64,000 nt of DNA, taken from Chondrilla cf. caribensis. Lineage: Eukaryota > Porifera > Demospongiae > Chondrillida > Chondrillidae. The notes below the pieces were generated by a model that worked only from the letters and a program-made list of their open reading frames with translations, did no database searches and had not been told where the DNA came from. Each line of letters starts with the position of its first letter. The stretch's first letter is position 1. The translations under genes were made by a program, and so were the position numbers. The stretch lies in assembly GCA_964020155.1 (NCBI GenBank), contig OZ026570.1:2119721-2183720 (forward strand), given 5' to 3'. Positions 1 to 12,077 of this stretch are shown one piece after another.

Positions 1-327
1 CCATTTTCTCAGCTTGAAGTCTTCGCTTTTGTTCCCTTTCCAGCTCTGACTGAAGCCGAATAAACTCCTACGTTAGCAAGAAATTTCAAGTTGACTACAA
101 TAGCTAACGTATCCAAGGAATTCAATTAAAGATGCCACACAAAATTAACCAAACCAACATGCCAAGCAATGAAATTTACAAAAGCAATAAGGTCCATTAG
201 GGTAGAATGCTATGTTAACAACAATGTGTGTATGGTATAATTCAGCATCAAGCTATTACTTACATTTGAATAGGCATTGCCATAGTTATGGGTTCTGTGT
301 CTTCTTGACGAGGTTGGGGAGTTGAGT
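1..327 (-). CDS. Two coding exons, coiled coil (CEP78 3' part or adjacent gene)
   Basis: Minus-strand exon 264-327 (acceptor after a CAG, donor GTAAGT) encodes a Ser/Arg-rich stretch ending 'NYGNAYSN'. It joins in phase 0 to an exon that starts at 67 and runs off the left edge, encoding 'EFIRLQSELEREQKRRLQAE', a clear heptad coiled coil. The entry phase of 264-327 is compatible with the last identified CEP78 exon (3049-3152), so this may be the CEP78 C-terminal region after a 2.7 kb intron. CEP78 C termini are poorly conserved and I cannot match it directly. A separate downstream gene is the alternative. Confidence 0.6.
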
Positions 328-3300
328 CTGTGAGTCGGAAAATAGGATAGTTCATAGAGGCCGAACATAAATACAATTTATACACATGTGATGGTTTGTA
401 AATAAGCATATATCAATCAACAATACTCAATGCAGCTAATCAGTATTAGACACATAAGTAGATCACAACAAGATCAAATTACAATGGTTACACAAATGTT
501 GGGCAAAAATTTTGGTTGCAGTCTCAAGTTCATCAGAGGAATGTACATCCTTTAACAAAATGACATGGAGATCCACAGGTGTTAGACCTTAACACCACCT
601 TTACCATAACTTAGACACAGTGACTAGATGATCAAACACGCGAGGTGGATAATATCATGTGGTTTACATACTGACAAACATACCTAGCTGAGTTCAGCAT
701 CACAAATCCAATATGCAATACACTCAACACGATGGCTGTTCTACATCACAAATGCAATATGCATTACATTTTTGGCTGATTTCAGCATGAAAAAAACAAT
801 GTGCTGTACATTCAACAAGCATGGATAATTTATACATCAGAAATCCATGGAATATGCTATACATATGTGAGACAATAGGCAGCTGTTCAAATGGTTGAAC
901 CTTATAGTACACATGGTACATATGTAGGATATCCATGGATGTACACATGTACTGGCAACCTGGATGCAAACAGGAGTGAGCCTGTAAAGTGCTTTGTACT
1001 AATAATGTATCTGTATACTCAAGGTGGTTGATTATGGGCTAGAACTAGCACATTTTGTTGAAAATACAAACCATTCCCAGTCCAGACACAGGTTCATCAA
1101 GCAATAAATGGGTAGATTAAAGAATAAAGATGGAAGTAGGTCTGGTTGGTGAGATCGAACATAAGCAGGTAGCTGAAATAGGAACAGTTACTGTGTGATA
1201 GTCAAAAATGACCATGTTATGATATTAAATCACAACATCTAGGATAGACATACAATAAGATGATAGAATGTTCTTTCATGGTAAGTTTTTGAACAAGTGT
1301 ACCCACAAAATGAGTCCTGAACACCACACACCCCTGTAAGAGAAAACATCTTACAGAGACTGAGGATACCAAATAGGTAATGTTTGACTGAATGATCGAT
1401 GCATGACTGATCAGTACTACTTCCTCAAGCATATTATACATGTAACAAGCTCTATATGCACGAAAACAACAGTCACACAGTCCAGTGTGTACACATATAC
1501 ATATGCATTACACCTGTCAGCCACTCACGGTCTACGCAGTGGGTAGTCCTCTTGCAAGGTTATGTTACAGTACGAATGGGCCATCTTTGGCTGTATAGAA
1601 ACCTGTACAAACACGAAACAACATGAAGCCATAATCCAATCAATACAGTAGTCCATGTACATGCACGAACATATAGTTTTATAACACTGCACACAAGAGC
1701 TCATGATGATATATAACATGGAGTAGATCTCGATGTACGTACACAAACCTTAGCTCAGCTACAACTATAGGCTACGTGGTAAGAATGGGTATGTACTGTT
1801 ACCCTATTATTAACATTCAAACGGTGAAACCCGCCATACAGAGTAAATCGAACAGTTTCAGTATGATAACAAACATTAGCAATAGTATCACAGAGATACA
1901 CACCACACTTTAAAGAACATTCAAACGTACTTCTTACGAACTGGGTGTATATAGGCGTCCCGAGGAGATAAACAGCAATACCGTACAACTAACGATACGA
2001 GTTACTCCAGGCCAAGCTGCCACCACGTGAAGACGGTCCAAGACGAGGACAACTGTTACACTGTAAATAAAGGCTTGAACACGGTCGGATAAATCTAGTT
2101 AGGTCTTCATTCGAACACACACTGTTCACTGTCACCGTTCGAAGTTATCATTACAACACCCTTCGAATATGAACGGGAGACACTTATCAGCTACGCCTAC
2201 GCACGTTACAGACGGAGAATGGATGACGTCATGAACACTTGGGCTGAGATATGCCTGTCCTTCCTACCAATGTACAAACGTCTTCAAACCTACATACACG
2301 GTGAGAGGAGTTGGAGGTGGGTAAAACAATGTAATTTTAACTAAAATGCTGTAAATGTCCAAATTAATCACAGTGAGACCTCTCTACATAGGGGATACTT
2401 TGGGACATCAATTTATGTCATCATTACAGAGTTCTTCTCAATTCTGAAGTCATTCAATACACTCAGTCATACACAATTCAGTACTACATTGGGGCATTAA
2501 ATGGTGTCCTTATTCTAAAGAATTTCTCAATTTATAGATTTGTAATAGAGAGGCTTCACCATGGAACAGAGAGATTAAAAGCATGGATCTTGTTTATTGT
2601 GTCTCCGGCCACTCAAAGACAAAATAAACGGTGAGTCACTCTAGCACACTCATGCAATCATGTGTTGTACAGAAGAGGAAGATGGGTGGGGATCACAACT
2701 ATGTTGAATATGCAAAGTATTACTAACACAGAAAGAATAAACCTGCTTAAAACATGGCACCATACTAGTATACAATGCGCTAGTATGGGCATGGTTGGGA
2801 GTGATTGTGTAGCATATTGTAGACATCATAAGCAACTGAATCTCTATCACTTAATATGTAAATGACCAAATATCAATTCTTACCTACATATACAGTAAGT
2901 ATACTGTGTATATACACACACCCTCTCGGAATACTGTCCAGTATATTCAGTATACCCATGCATGGGTACTTGTGAGTGTGTTGATAGTAGGCATATGGGA
3001 ACATCTCAACATCTCTACTTTCCATCCAATACATCTCTACATACGTACCCTTTTGACTTTAGCAAGTCCAAGAAAGCATGAAATTGTTGAAGAGATGATT
3101 CAATTTCATCCAAAGTGTCAGCATCACCAACCCCTCTTTCTTCCTGATAATCCTTGAGACGTACATGAGAGGAGAGTATAATAAACACTCTTGTGACTAT
3201 AACCATAGATACTACAAACACACTGTTACTTGAGTACCAATTTTTTCTTCAGCTCGATAACTTCTGCCTTTAATTGTCTGTTTTCCAATTCCAGCTATAC

Positions 3301-6300
3301 ATTGTAAGAATGGAAGGTGTATTTGTATGAAGTCTTGGATTGTATGCATAGCCTCACATCAACCACCCTGGATTCCATTCGCGACATCCTGTGTGATTGT
3401 TCCACGTACATCCTTTTGTAAGCCTCCAGCTCAACTTCATAATCCTATAAACAATGCACGTGCACGTGTGTTGGCTAATTAAGTCAATATCCATACATGC
3501 ATACCTTTTGTCCACTGTCAGATATTTCGGGAGTAGCTGTAACATTACTTTGAGGTTTGCAAGGCCCGTCCTTTTGTCCGGATGAAAGCATTTTCCTACC
3601 ACAAAAATGCAAGGCTAACCTTTAACACACGGCCTCTTATGTGAGTTCAAAACAACAAACCATTTTTGTGCCTTTCTAGTTGCAGTTCTCCAAGGGAGTC
3701 CTCTACCTTTCTTTATGTAACCACTGGGAGTGACGAGAAAGGAGAACGAAGCTCTTGGTTGTTGCTTTTTTGAAGGTTTATACCGCTTTTCAGGAGCAGA
3801 AGCATATGACTTGAACTTGCTTTTTATCTCTTCCACTTCAACAGGTAACCACTCACACCTTCAGTTGAACACATAATTCAACATACTGTGACTTAGGATA
3901 ATGAAGTTAAAGTGCATGCAGTGATTGCATGTAGTACATACTGTACGTACATGTAGTATATGGCGTGCATGTAATACATGTAGTACATATTGTACATGTA
4001 GTAAATGCAGGTCATTCAGTACACATGTATAGTACATGTATCCTGATTGATGGCAACATGCAGTACATGCAGGATATATAATAGGCATGAGTCTGGCCTG
4101 CTAGACTCTCCACTGGGTACTACAAGGTGAATACAGGCAGTGAGCGCCTGGTAGGACTAGCTATTGATTCACACTTGTTATCAATCACATGTATTTAATG
4201 AAAATCCTGCCAATTCATATGTGGTAGTTCAATTATTGGTAAAGGCAATAACAACACAACGATTATTTACCATGTGTAGAAATTTGCCTTTTTTTTCATG
4301 GGTATTCAACATTCCGTATTACAAAGTACAAGCAGAGACAATTAGAAAGGTTCTTCAGATATGAGTTTATTTTCCCATTATGGTTGATGAATCATTCTCT
4401 TTGATACATTGATAGTTATCTGCTACTCGCTGTGCTAGCGATAATGCATGTGTGAAGCAGTTGCTAGTCACGCTAGATAGTCACTTCCTTTAGTCACCTT
4501 GTGGTGCATAATGGACTGGTCATAGCAGTCCAGACTGGATGTGTATGGAAGGACCAATGGAATCTAACTACCTAGTGATAAATCACAATTACATATACGA
4601 TCAAAGTAACGTGTTGGACTGGGAAACAGTCTACCTAACATTCATGTAGATAATACCATTACTGTTGTACTATACTATTGTATAACCATTGTGATATGTA
4701 CATATACAGTACATAGTTGGGTATGATAAACACTGCACACAACAGTCTTAAACAATGTGCATACAGCACGTGAGTACACCACAGTTTGTTAACATATGCA
4801 GGGTGCACTAACTGGTGGATTTTGCTCGCTCCTTCGGGATTAGTGGCTTGCAAACACTCATAGAGTTCATCGAGTACGTCATCATCTACACAGAACGCAA
4901 TAGGAAAAGTAGAAACTCAAAAGCATCAACACATGTAGTACACCACACACAGGGTGTTCGAGTACATACAGGACGGCAACCTACATAATAGCAGGTACTG
5001 TTTAAAGTCAGTAGCCATAATTCCATCCAAAAACAATTGAATTAAAATTGACGTTTTAGCTACTATACTGTAACCTTCATCAGAACATGCAAACAGACAC
5101 AGATACAGTTACTTAAATAGAAGTTTGTAGAGGGGCAGAGTTTGAAGCTTGCGCGTGGGATGATGTCATGATGAATGTCACTTCAATAGTGGTTTCCAGC
5201 AATCCACGATGGTTGTCCCCTGGTCTCTGTTGAGAAGTATGTTGGCCTCTGCAAGTGAAATGTGCATGGCTTCTTTAACAAGCAGGGTGGAATTGTGCTT
5301 GGCCTGGTCCAGGGTGGATGTGTTGTCCCAGTCGGGGCAATGGTGTTCATTCCAGGCATGATGTCGATGTTCCTCTGTTCTGTTCGTGTCAAGGAAGGGG
5401 AGAGACCCCTCACCCTCTAGGTCCATGGTGAACTGGATGGAAGGGCATATGCTGTTGATGTGCTCAAAGAACATGTCCACGTGTTGTCTTTCCATCACAC
5501 AGAAGGTATCATCTACATATCTCTTCCAGATTCTAGGTACATGTGGTGCCGTCCTGCCTCCTCCATCCTGGACCAGGCCAAGCACAATTCCACCCTGCTT
5601 GTTAAAGACGCCATGCACATTTCAGAGGCTAACACACTTCTCAACAGAGACCAGGGGACAACCATCGCGGATTGCTGGAAACCACTATTGAAGCGACATC
5701 CATCATGATGTCATCCCGCGTGCAAGCTTCAAACCCCGCCCTCTACAAACTTCTATTTAAGTGACTGTATCTGTGTCTGTTTGCATGTTCTGATGAAGGT
5801 TGAAGTAGCCGAAACATCACCTTTTTGTTCAATTGCTCTTGGTTGGAATTATGGATACTGACTTTACAATGAACAACAGCCAACCACAATCGTCCCTTCA
5901 TGAGGTATTGTGCTTTGTTGTAATTGTAATGATATCTCCCATACTACATACTGTACGATGGGAAATGATGGGGAGGATTGTTTTTGTTTCTTGTGTTCAG
6001 ATAGATTTGCTATATTAATACTGTGAAACGCTACTGCCACTATTGATGATACAATGATGGACAACCACAAAGTCAAATCAAGTTTGTGTTACTGATACTG
6101 TCACATATTATGTTACAATGGATTTGACTCCAAATTCATGGCATTAAAAGTGCAAAAAGTTGCTTTTGAATGAAATGGTGAAATTTTATTGGAGTTATGG
6201 TTAAGGTTACACAAGCATATTACATAACTCTGGGGGGGGCTTTAGGCAGGAGAATAATCATTTGTAAAATTATGCAGTACATCATGTTGGGGGACCCACA

Positions 6301-9300
6301 AGTTTTGGTGACAAGATGATGATGTATATATGCACCAATATACATAAATGTTAACTCGTCATACATGTGTCAAACAGAGAAAACACCCACATAGTACATA
6401 CTACTACATAGTGCATGTATGAAAAACTTTGACAGTACAAATTTTCACAGATAGCCTCATTTTGGAAGGTCGTGTAGATAAAAATATTTGTGTCTTCACA
6501 GTTTGAGTACTAATGGTACACACAAGGTGGTATGTGCATACAGCACATACAAAACACTTATGTAAAATTGTACTACTTTGCAGATCTGGCCAAGGTGTGA
6601 AATTTGGTCTAAATTTCCTTTATACGTACATGGAATGCATGCAGTGTTCGCGTACACTCCAACTGGAACTAACCTATAAGTTCATTAGCTCTCAAATCAA
6701 CAACAGAAATTGTGCTATTCCACTTCAAAGCACTTATGAGATGTCTAGCTCCTTCTGTCGTGACTCCACAAGACTGAAGGTCTACAGCTGATGCATTCAT
6801 GTACAATGTACACATGGAGAAATGTTACAGAAAACAGACTTCACAAATTCTGCATACCATTTAGCCACAAATCATCTCTGAGACTATCAGCCAAAATCTT
6901 CACTCCTTTGTCCCCAATGTTCTTATTGAGGTTAAGAGTCACCCTGCGAAGACCTGACATTGCACCAAAATTTGGTTTGCACTGCCTCAAGCTATCCTTC
7001 CAAGCATCACTGTAACGTAGCATACCCTGATGCTATGGTGGGCGGCACAAATTACCAAAAAGACAGAATGATGGAGAATTGAAAACACTAATTAATTAAA
7101 TTAATTAGTATTTAATTAATGTTGATAATAATACATAAGTAGGTATGTACATACATACCTTAATCATGGCTGCCACTGTACTGGCCCCATCAAAACTGAG
7201 ATTACAAGCAGTGAAATCCACCCATTCGATATGAAGAGAATTCTTCAATGACTGGCACACAACTGCATACAAACAAGGTGATCATCACATAGGGACACAA
7301 AGAAATGATCACGACAGAAAACCTACTGCGAGCTCCCTCATTCCCTAGTGATGATCCACATAAAGCAATAGTAGACAGTGTTTTATTCTTCATCAAGCCC
7401 TGTAGAACATTCAGGTACATAGTGTGTTGCAGGCTCATGCTACAGTAACTAATGGTATGAACCTGAGTGCTGGTGGGCCTTCACATAACTACATCAAACA
7501 ATTGTAAAACATTTATCCACAAGAATCTTTGTCAGTTTTGTAACTGGGGGAAACTTTGTGGTCAAAAACTTTCATTATTGTTTCTTTTAGCTCTGTACAT
7601 AGGTACATGAGAGTCTACTCAAATTGCATGATTTATTACAAAGCAAGAGTTGGCTACAAACAAGCACACACGCACACACACCTTTGAAAGACACAACACC
7701 TCTGCCTTGGTTAAACAAATCCCTTCAAGATGGAGTATCTTTAAAGATGTTGTAACTGCAAGACATGATCTCAAGGCTCTGTGTACAAGGGAAGGGTGAT
7801 AGCAACTCAGTGACTTCTGTTGTAACCCAAAAGACTCACTTCATCAACTCGTATCTTACATCCTTTTCGTTAATTGAACATGACTTTAGTTTGGAAACTT
7901 TGACATCTAGTTCATCTGTAGAAAAACATCTCACATTCAGTATATCTGAGTGAGCGCCTTGGTTAGCACACACTCCTAGTTAGTATGTACACTTCACTTA
8001 GTCCCTAGCTTGTATACACTTTGTATCTCAACCACTACTGATGGCAAGTATGTATATATGATAATAAATGCACATTCAGTGTGTCCCTTGAGGTATGTAC
8101 TGAGCAAGTTGCACTGTAGTTATACTATAGCAGTGTTGGGCTATACCATAAATATCCCAAAATCAATATTGTCTGCTGTAAATTTGGCGATCATCATGAT
8201 TATTGCATGGTAGACAATAACAAGGCAACCATACACTTTTTAGTTACAGGCAGCTTTTTGAGACAGTTAAAGGCTACATCTCTAGCAGAAGATGAGGAGT
8301 ACTGCACTATACGATACAGTTCAAAATTACCATGTATTAGATGAGGTCATCACTGTCTAAGTGCAAGAGGTATTTGCCAGTATCACAATGAGTTATTGTT
8401 CCTATAACTTCCATTGAATCACACTAGATACATCACATGAGAGAGACAGCTAGTAGATAGTTATGATACTAGCCAATAATTGCATAATAATCAGATTTTA
8501 TGCCAATGTGATAATTGCCTTTGTTTAAAATCATGATTAATTGCAAATGTCAACACTACATAGGACGTAAAAATCAAGATGGATTAAGCCAGATGATGAA
8601 GCCATAGCAGGACTTCATTAATGTGGGCTTTACCTTCCCACCAGAATCTCCCACTCTGAACTTTGTTGCTCTGTTGATTGTTTAATTTTGCTCCCCCCTC
8701 CCCCCCTCGCAACTGTTTTTTTCCTTAACAAAAGCCTGCACAACGATTTGTTCAGTCTGCACAATTGTACACTTTCTCTTACATACGTATCTCTGCTAGG
8801 TAGTACATTAACATTTAGATTAAACTATTATTATTATTGTTATTATTATTATTATTATTACTATTGTTATTATCATATACTAATTATACAGTGAACTTGG
8901 TTGGTAAGTATGTACCTGGAAGGGCAAAAATCTGTACTCACAATCAGTACTGGTTGACAGTGTGTACGTGGGCTAGGGACTGAGTGTTTTGTATATGTAC
9001 TAAAAGAAGTTGTTCTGTACACATATATTATAATGTATACAGTATTAAAAACAGACAATAAATATTTTTGATTATAATTTTGTATCTATGCATATAGCCA
9101 GTTTCTTGGACTCTCCGTTCATGGACCCATTTCAATGATGTCCTTATCCCTGCCATAGGTACACTAGGAGTATCTATTCTACTCTTCTCCTCTCGTGGAG
9201 TATTTATGCCTCTATCGGAGGTACATTGGGCATGGGTAAGGTAAATTGGGTTAGTTTCGATGACAGTTTATCACATAATTCCAGAAACTTGTAAATAAAC

Positions 9301-9796
9301 GATTTTCTACTTTGGAATGCTAATATTTCGAGGTAACCACAGTATTCCACTAGTAACGATAACCAATAGTCAGAACATATCTGATAGTAAAGTCACCCTT
9401 GCTTCCAGTGTGCTGGTTATTCAGAGCTTCCAGAATTACGTAGGTTCTATACCGTTATCGGAATTACCCAAGTTTACCTTACTTCAGACCATAAGCCCTA
9501 GATATCTGGCATCCAAGAAAATGGTCAATATATACGAATAAAAACTCACAATTGGCATATAGGTGCTTCCATTTTACTTTAAGCTTTATTTCTCTTAGAG
9601 ATTTGTTCACCTTCAAAGCAGTAGTCAGGGGATGCCAGTCGGCTCTCCTCAATCTGTCACAATTACAATCAATGATTCCATCCTTAGATGTAGTTCTTAT
9701 CTGATGGATAGGACAAACGTTCTCAAGAGCACAGAGACTTTCGTAGTAGGAGCCAAAGTTCACTGCTCCTCGTTGGCGGACCAAGACTGCTTCCAT
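1..9796 (-). CDS. CEP78: CEP78-like centrosomal leucine-rich-repeat protein, 3' end beyond the window
   Basis: CEP78 is a centriole/cilium-associated protein with N-terminal leucine-rich repeats and a C-terminal coiled coil. Exons read on the minus strand are 9550-9796 (start), 7840-7915, 7682-7778, 7327-7399, 7159-7262, 6858-7026, 6674-6787, 4794-4885, 3631-3851, 3505-3595, 3358-3444, 3238-3294 and 3049-3152. Phases join throughout with GT-AG borders. Family landmarks appear in order: 'ESLCALENVCP' and 'DRLRRADWHPL' at the N terminus, repeats such as 'LKILHLEGICL', 'GLRRVTL' and 'SLRDDLWLNG', then 'GRGLPWRTA', a heptad coil, and 'SSLQQFHAFLDLLKSKG', the match to the CEP78 motif FHAFLDLLK. 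The start fits because the N terminus lines up with known CEP78 proteins. Introns are 60 bp to about 1.8 kb. Least certain joins: the 3631 donor, the 3238 donor (3230 is an alternative) and everything downstream of 3049. The family call is secure; exact exon borders are inferred. Confidence 0.92.
2224..2231. promoter_or_regulatory. Palindromic CRE octamer TGACGTCA in a GC-richer block
   Basis: A perfect TGACGTCA lies in a block with more CpG than the surrounding AT-rich DNA, which could be an internal or alternative promoter. The octamer is the classical CREB/ATF site. Function here is inference; no transcript start can be seen. Confidence 0.35.
2371..2562. mobile_element. hAT-type MITE (about 190 bp)
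   Basis: The left end reads CAGTGAGACCTCTCTACA and the right end is its imperfect inverse (TAGAGAGGCTTCACCATGG). Termini starting CAGTG with an ACCTCTCTA-like continuation are typical of short non-autonomous hAT elements. The interior is AT-rich and non-coding. Target-site duplications could not be fixed by eye. Confidence 0.6.
5178..5618 (-). pseudogene. Penelope-like reverse transcriptase fragment
   Basis: The open stretch of about 146 codons holds the RT catalytic motif 'KRYVDDTFCV', then 'HINSICPSIQFTMD' and 'SLPFLDT', an order typical of Penelope-like and related reverse transcriptases. It ends in a 'LNRDQGTTIVDCW' segment. RT fingers, the GIY-YIG endonuclease and the rest of the palm are missing, so it cannot be an active protein. 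The first codons derive from the opposite inverted arm, so the reading frame crosses the fold-back junction. Plus-strand ORFs at 5386-5708 are the mirror image of the same arms. Confidence 0.8.
5790..5815 (+). other. Hammerhead-ribozyme-like core in the right arm
   Basis: The right arm contains CTGATGA, a short stem-forming segment, then GAAAC, which is the layout of the hammerhead catalytic core. Penelope-like elements are known to carry hammerhead motifs. Stem II (AGG...CC) is imperfect and the matching left-arm copy has lost the GAAAC box, so activity is doubtful. Confidence 0.35.
8828..8872. repeat. (TTA)n-type imperfect microsatellite
   Basis: TTATTATTATTG-type repeats, interrupted, inside CEP78 intron 1. 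Confidence 0.8.
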
Positions 9797-10945
9797 TAGC
9801 TGTTCACTTAACAGATCACAAATAAACCGCCATTATCACAGAGGGGGATTCCCCGTCGAATCGCCACTGCAAGCATAGACTCTGGTGTGGAGTCCATGCT
9901 GCAAGCTAATTCGAATGAGCTGCACGTTCTATGTATAGCTATCAGGAAACACCAATCACTCTGGATGTAGTGAAGTCCACACCTAAGCACGTGGCTCTTC
10001 CAGAAGTGCCCTATATTTGGAAAAAGTGGCGTGGGTGCTTTTATATCCTGGGATTTATTCAGCAGATCTTGTTTCTCTACGTCCAGCATTTTTGTTCGAT
10101 ATGAACCAGTGTGACAGTTTTTCTGGGCATTGTTTCAATACACAATGGTTTCAACAATCTCTGCAGTGTTGCGTGTATGAACCCAACAGACCCTAAATAC
10201 CCCCCATCATAAATGTTGCACTCAATTGCAATGGTACTGGTATATTGAGGATTATTCTAAATAACTCCTCCACATACTGACCCCAATGCAATTTCACGCC
10301 TGATTCCTCCTTACTAGCTACATATAGGTTAGGTTTATTACCCCGAATATATGGCTACTAAACAATATGAGATTCTCACTCACTAGCCACCACCCTCAGA
10401 AGTGAATTTTCTCCATATGTACATGTGCATGTGCGAAATATAATCTGTACTTATAGCATGTGTATACCCGTACAACAGTACAATAATGCTGCTTATATTA
10501 TGTGTATAATTCACAGCTCAGGGTGAGCACAAGGACATTATAAAGTTGTGCTATGCCACACTTACCATGACAATGCTGGTTTAAGATGTATATATTATTA
10601 TTTTTATACTGTATATATTATGTTTGTTGTTTATAATAATATTATACACAATAATATGTATGTGAGTATATAATGATTACTAGCCACAACAGTCCTAACT
10701 GTATTATATATTATGTGAAAATACTATAATTATGAATAATCATACGCACATGTTATTGTTACTATTCTATTGATATTTTTCGTATTAATTGTATACAAGA
10801 TAGATTACATAATACTTCTGAGCTGGTGAATGTAAATAACAATTATCACAGAATGTAACAACCGTTTGTCTACAAAGTTCTACAAACTGAAGAGAAATGT
10901 AATAGTTTAACCTAAGTCACCAGCACACTGCTTTCCGGAATAACT
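9797..10945. other. Intergenic region between CEP78 and crystallin genes
   Basis: The first 300 bp next to the CEP78 start are of more balanced composition and probably hold its 5' UTR and promoter. A minus-strand ORF of 93 codons (9808-10089) ends just upstream of the CEP78 start and resembles nothing I know; it is most likely leader sequence. The remainder (10150-10900) is AT-rich and empty. Confidence 0.5.
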
Positions 10946-11452
10946 CTACCAGCATCCCACAAGCTGAATGGATGACACTTTGTTGTCAGCACATTGGAGA
11001 TCTGGGTAGAATCCCTGACGATAGGTGCCGAGACAGCTGCAATAACAGGGATTGTTGTACATACTCCAAGTCCCACCAGTGATGATGAAGGAAGAGGTTG
11101 CATTGTCAAATCCATTGTCACACAAGTTACAGTCACTGCCGGTGAGAGTGATCATCCTGCCACCGTAATTCTTCTCTGCAAAGAGGAAAATTTGCGTGCA
11201 ATAGGTAGATGGGATGGAGCGACACGAGGAAATGATGTTATTCATTCCCATAGTGCAGAGGTTGGCATAGTATCCGGGATACAAGACCACCACTTTTCCT
11301 GAATATCCCGGACAATCATAGAACAGCCAAATGCCGGAGTGGATGATGATGGATGATGTTTGGTCGCTGAAGCAGCTTAGATTTGAGTTTTGTCCATAAA
11401 CCTTGTAACTACATCCAGTGTAGTTGGGATTTTGATAGAGTGTGCAGCTCAT
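10946..11452 (-). CDS. Beta/gamma-crystallin family protein
   Basis: A single-exon gene of 168 residues. It shows four Greek-key-like motifs in two domains: 'MSCTLYQNPNYTGCSYKVYG' and 'IWLFYDCPGYSGKVVVLYPG' in the first, 'IFLFAEKNYGGRMITLTGSD' and 'WSMYNNPCYCSCLGTYRQG' in the second. Each has the aromatic-X-X-X-X-aromatic/Gly pattern of the family, followed by 'SSI'-type strands ('TSSIII', 'VSSIQL'). It is rich in cysteine (about 14), unlike vertebrate lens crystallins, which suggests secretion or disulfide use, but no signal peptide is evident. The frame is open for 25 more codons upstream to 11527. I chose the internal methionine because a TATA box at 11541-11549 puts the transcript start near 11518, downstream of the first ATG. 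Sponge and cnidarian genomes carry such genes; Ca2+ binding is common in the family but not shown here. Confidence 0.88.
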   Translation of the reverse strand: MSCTLYQNPNYTGCSYKVYGQNSNLSCFSDQTSSIIIHSGIWLFYDCPGYSGKVVVLYPGYYANLCTMGMNNIISSCRSIPSTYCTQIFLFAEKNYGGRMITLTGSDCNLCDNGFDNATSSFIITGGTWSMYNNPCYCSCLGTYRQGFYPDLQCADNKVSSIQLVGCW

Positions 11453-11540
11453 CCTCTTGATGATTTCAAACCACGAGGTATCCGTCCAACAGAGTAGGTA
11501 TCTTCCAAACAGTTTGACTGCAAGCAACTTCTGTTAGCCT

Positions 11541-11549
11541 CTATTTATA
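11541..11549 (-). promoter_or_regulatory. TATA box of the crystallin gene
   Basis: TATAAATAG on the minus strand, about 89 bp upstream of the chosen ATG. The usual 25-31 bp spacing predicts initiation near 11518, giving a leader of roughly 65 nt. Confidence 0.65.
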
Positions 11550-12032
11550 CACCTTGTCATAATTAATATTCATGATAAGGTCTTGTAATAATATTCATAT
11601 TTGGCAGTTATACAGTGTGAATACCATTATAGCCTGAGGTCTATACATAGCTACAGTATACCTTGGTGAATATCCTGCGGGCAACACTTAGTACAGACTG
11701 TACAGAGTATTGAATGCATGGTTTCTCTGTGTGTTCCCTAACAACTGTCAATAAAGTGCATATAAAAATGGAATCACTTCACCCGTTTGAGTGGTTGTGG
11801 ATGCCTCTCAGCACTGCACTCTGAGATTAACAGTTACATAATAGTTGATACCTGGTGCCTGGGGGTTAGGGGGTACCTGATGGCTCAGCTACTGCTTAGA
11901 GAGCCATATCAGTACTGAAGCTATGCCCCCATTTCCAGCAATGGTAGATTTGAAGATTTTTTCACTGGCACCCCCAGTCACCAACAAGGACTGAAAGAGA
12001 AACAAGCAAATGAAGTACATACATGCACACAT

Positions 12033-12034
<2 letters not shown>

Positions 12035-12074
<40 letters not shown>
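12035..12074. repeat. (CA)n microsatellite
   Basis: About 20 uninterrupted CA units. Confidence 0.95.

Positions 12075-12077
<3 letters not shown>

Larger units (their letters stand above)
328..3048. other. Long non-coding stretch, probable CEP78 intron
   Basis: About 2.7 kb, AT-rich, with no exon I can defend on either strand. It contains a higher-GC block at roughly 2000-2290 with a CRE palindrome, and a small TIR element at 2371-2562. The short ORFs here have no family resemblance or consistent splice signals. Confidence 0.6.
5033..5840. mobile_element. Folded-back Penelope-like retroelement remnant
   Basis: Two long inverted arms (about 5033-5325 and 5568-5840) flank a short unique centre. 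Equivalent positions include TCATCAGAACATGCAAACAG (left) and its inverse CTGTTTGCATGTTCTGATGA (right), plus a pair over the segment coding 'LNRDQGTTI'. The centre and left arm encode part of a Penelope-like reverse transcriptase. It lies in a CEP78 intron. An inverted dimer with 5' truncated copies fits the variable, often inverted terminal repeats known for Penelope-like elements. Confidence 0.8.

Noticed and set aside
5386..5708. Two plus-strand ORFs of 82-101 codons
   Set aside because: They are mirror readings of the inverted arms of the Penelope-like remnant.
6790..7015. Plus-strand ORFs opposite CEP78 exons 6 and 7
   Set aside because: Antisense shadows of the leucine-rich-repeat exons.
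9808..10089. Minus-strand ORF of 93 codons just upstream of CEP78
   Set aside because: No recognisable features; most likely in the leader or promoter of CEP78.
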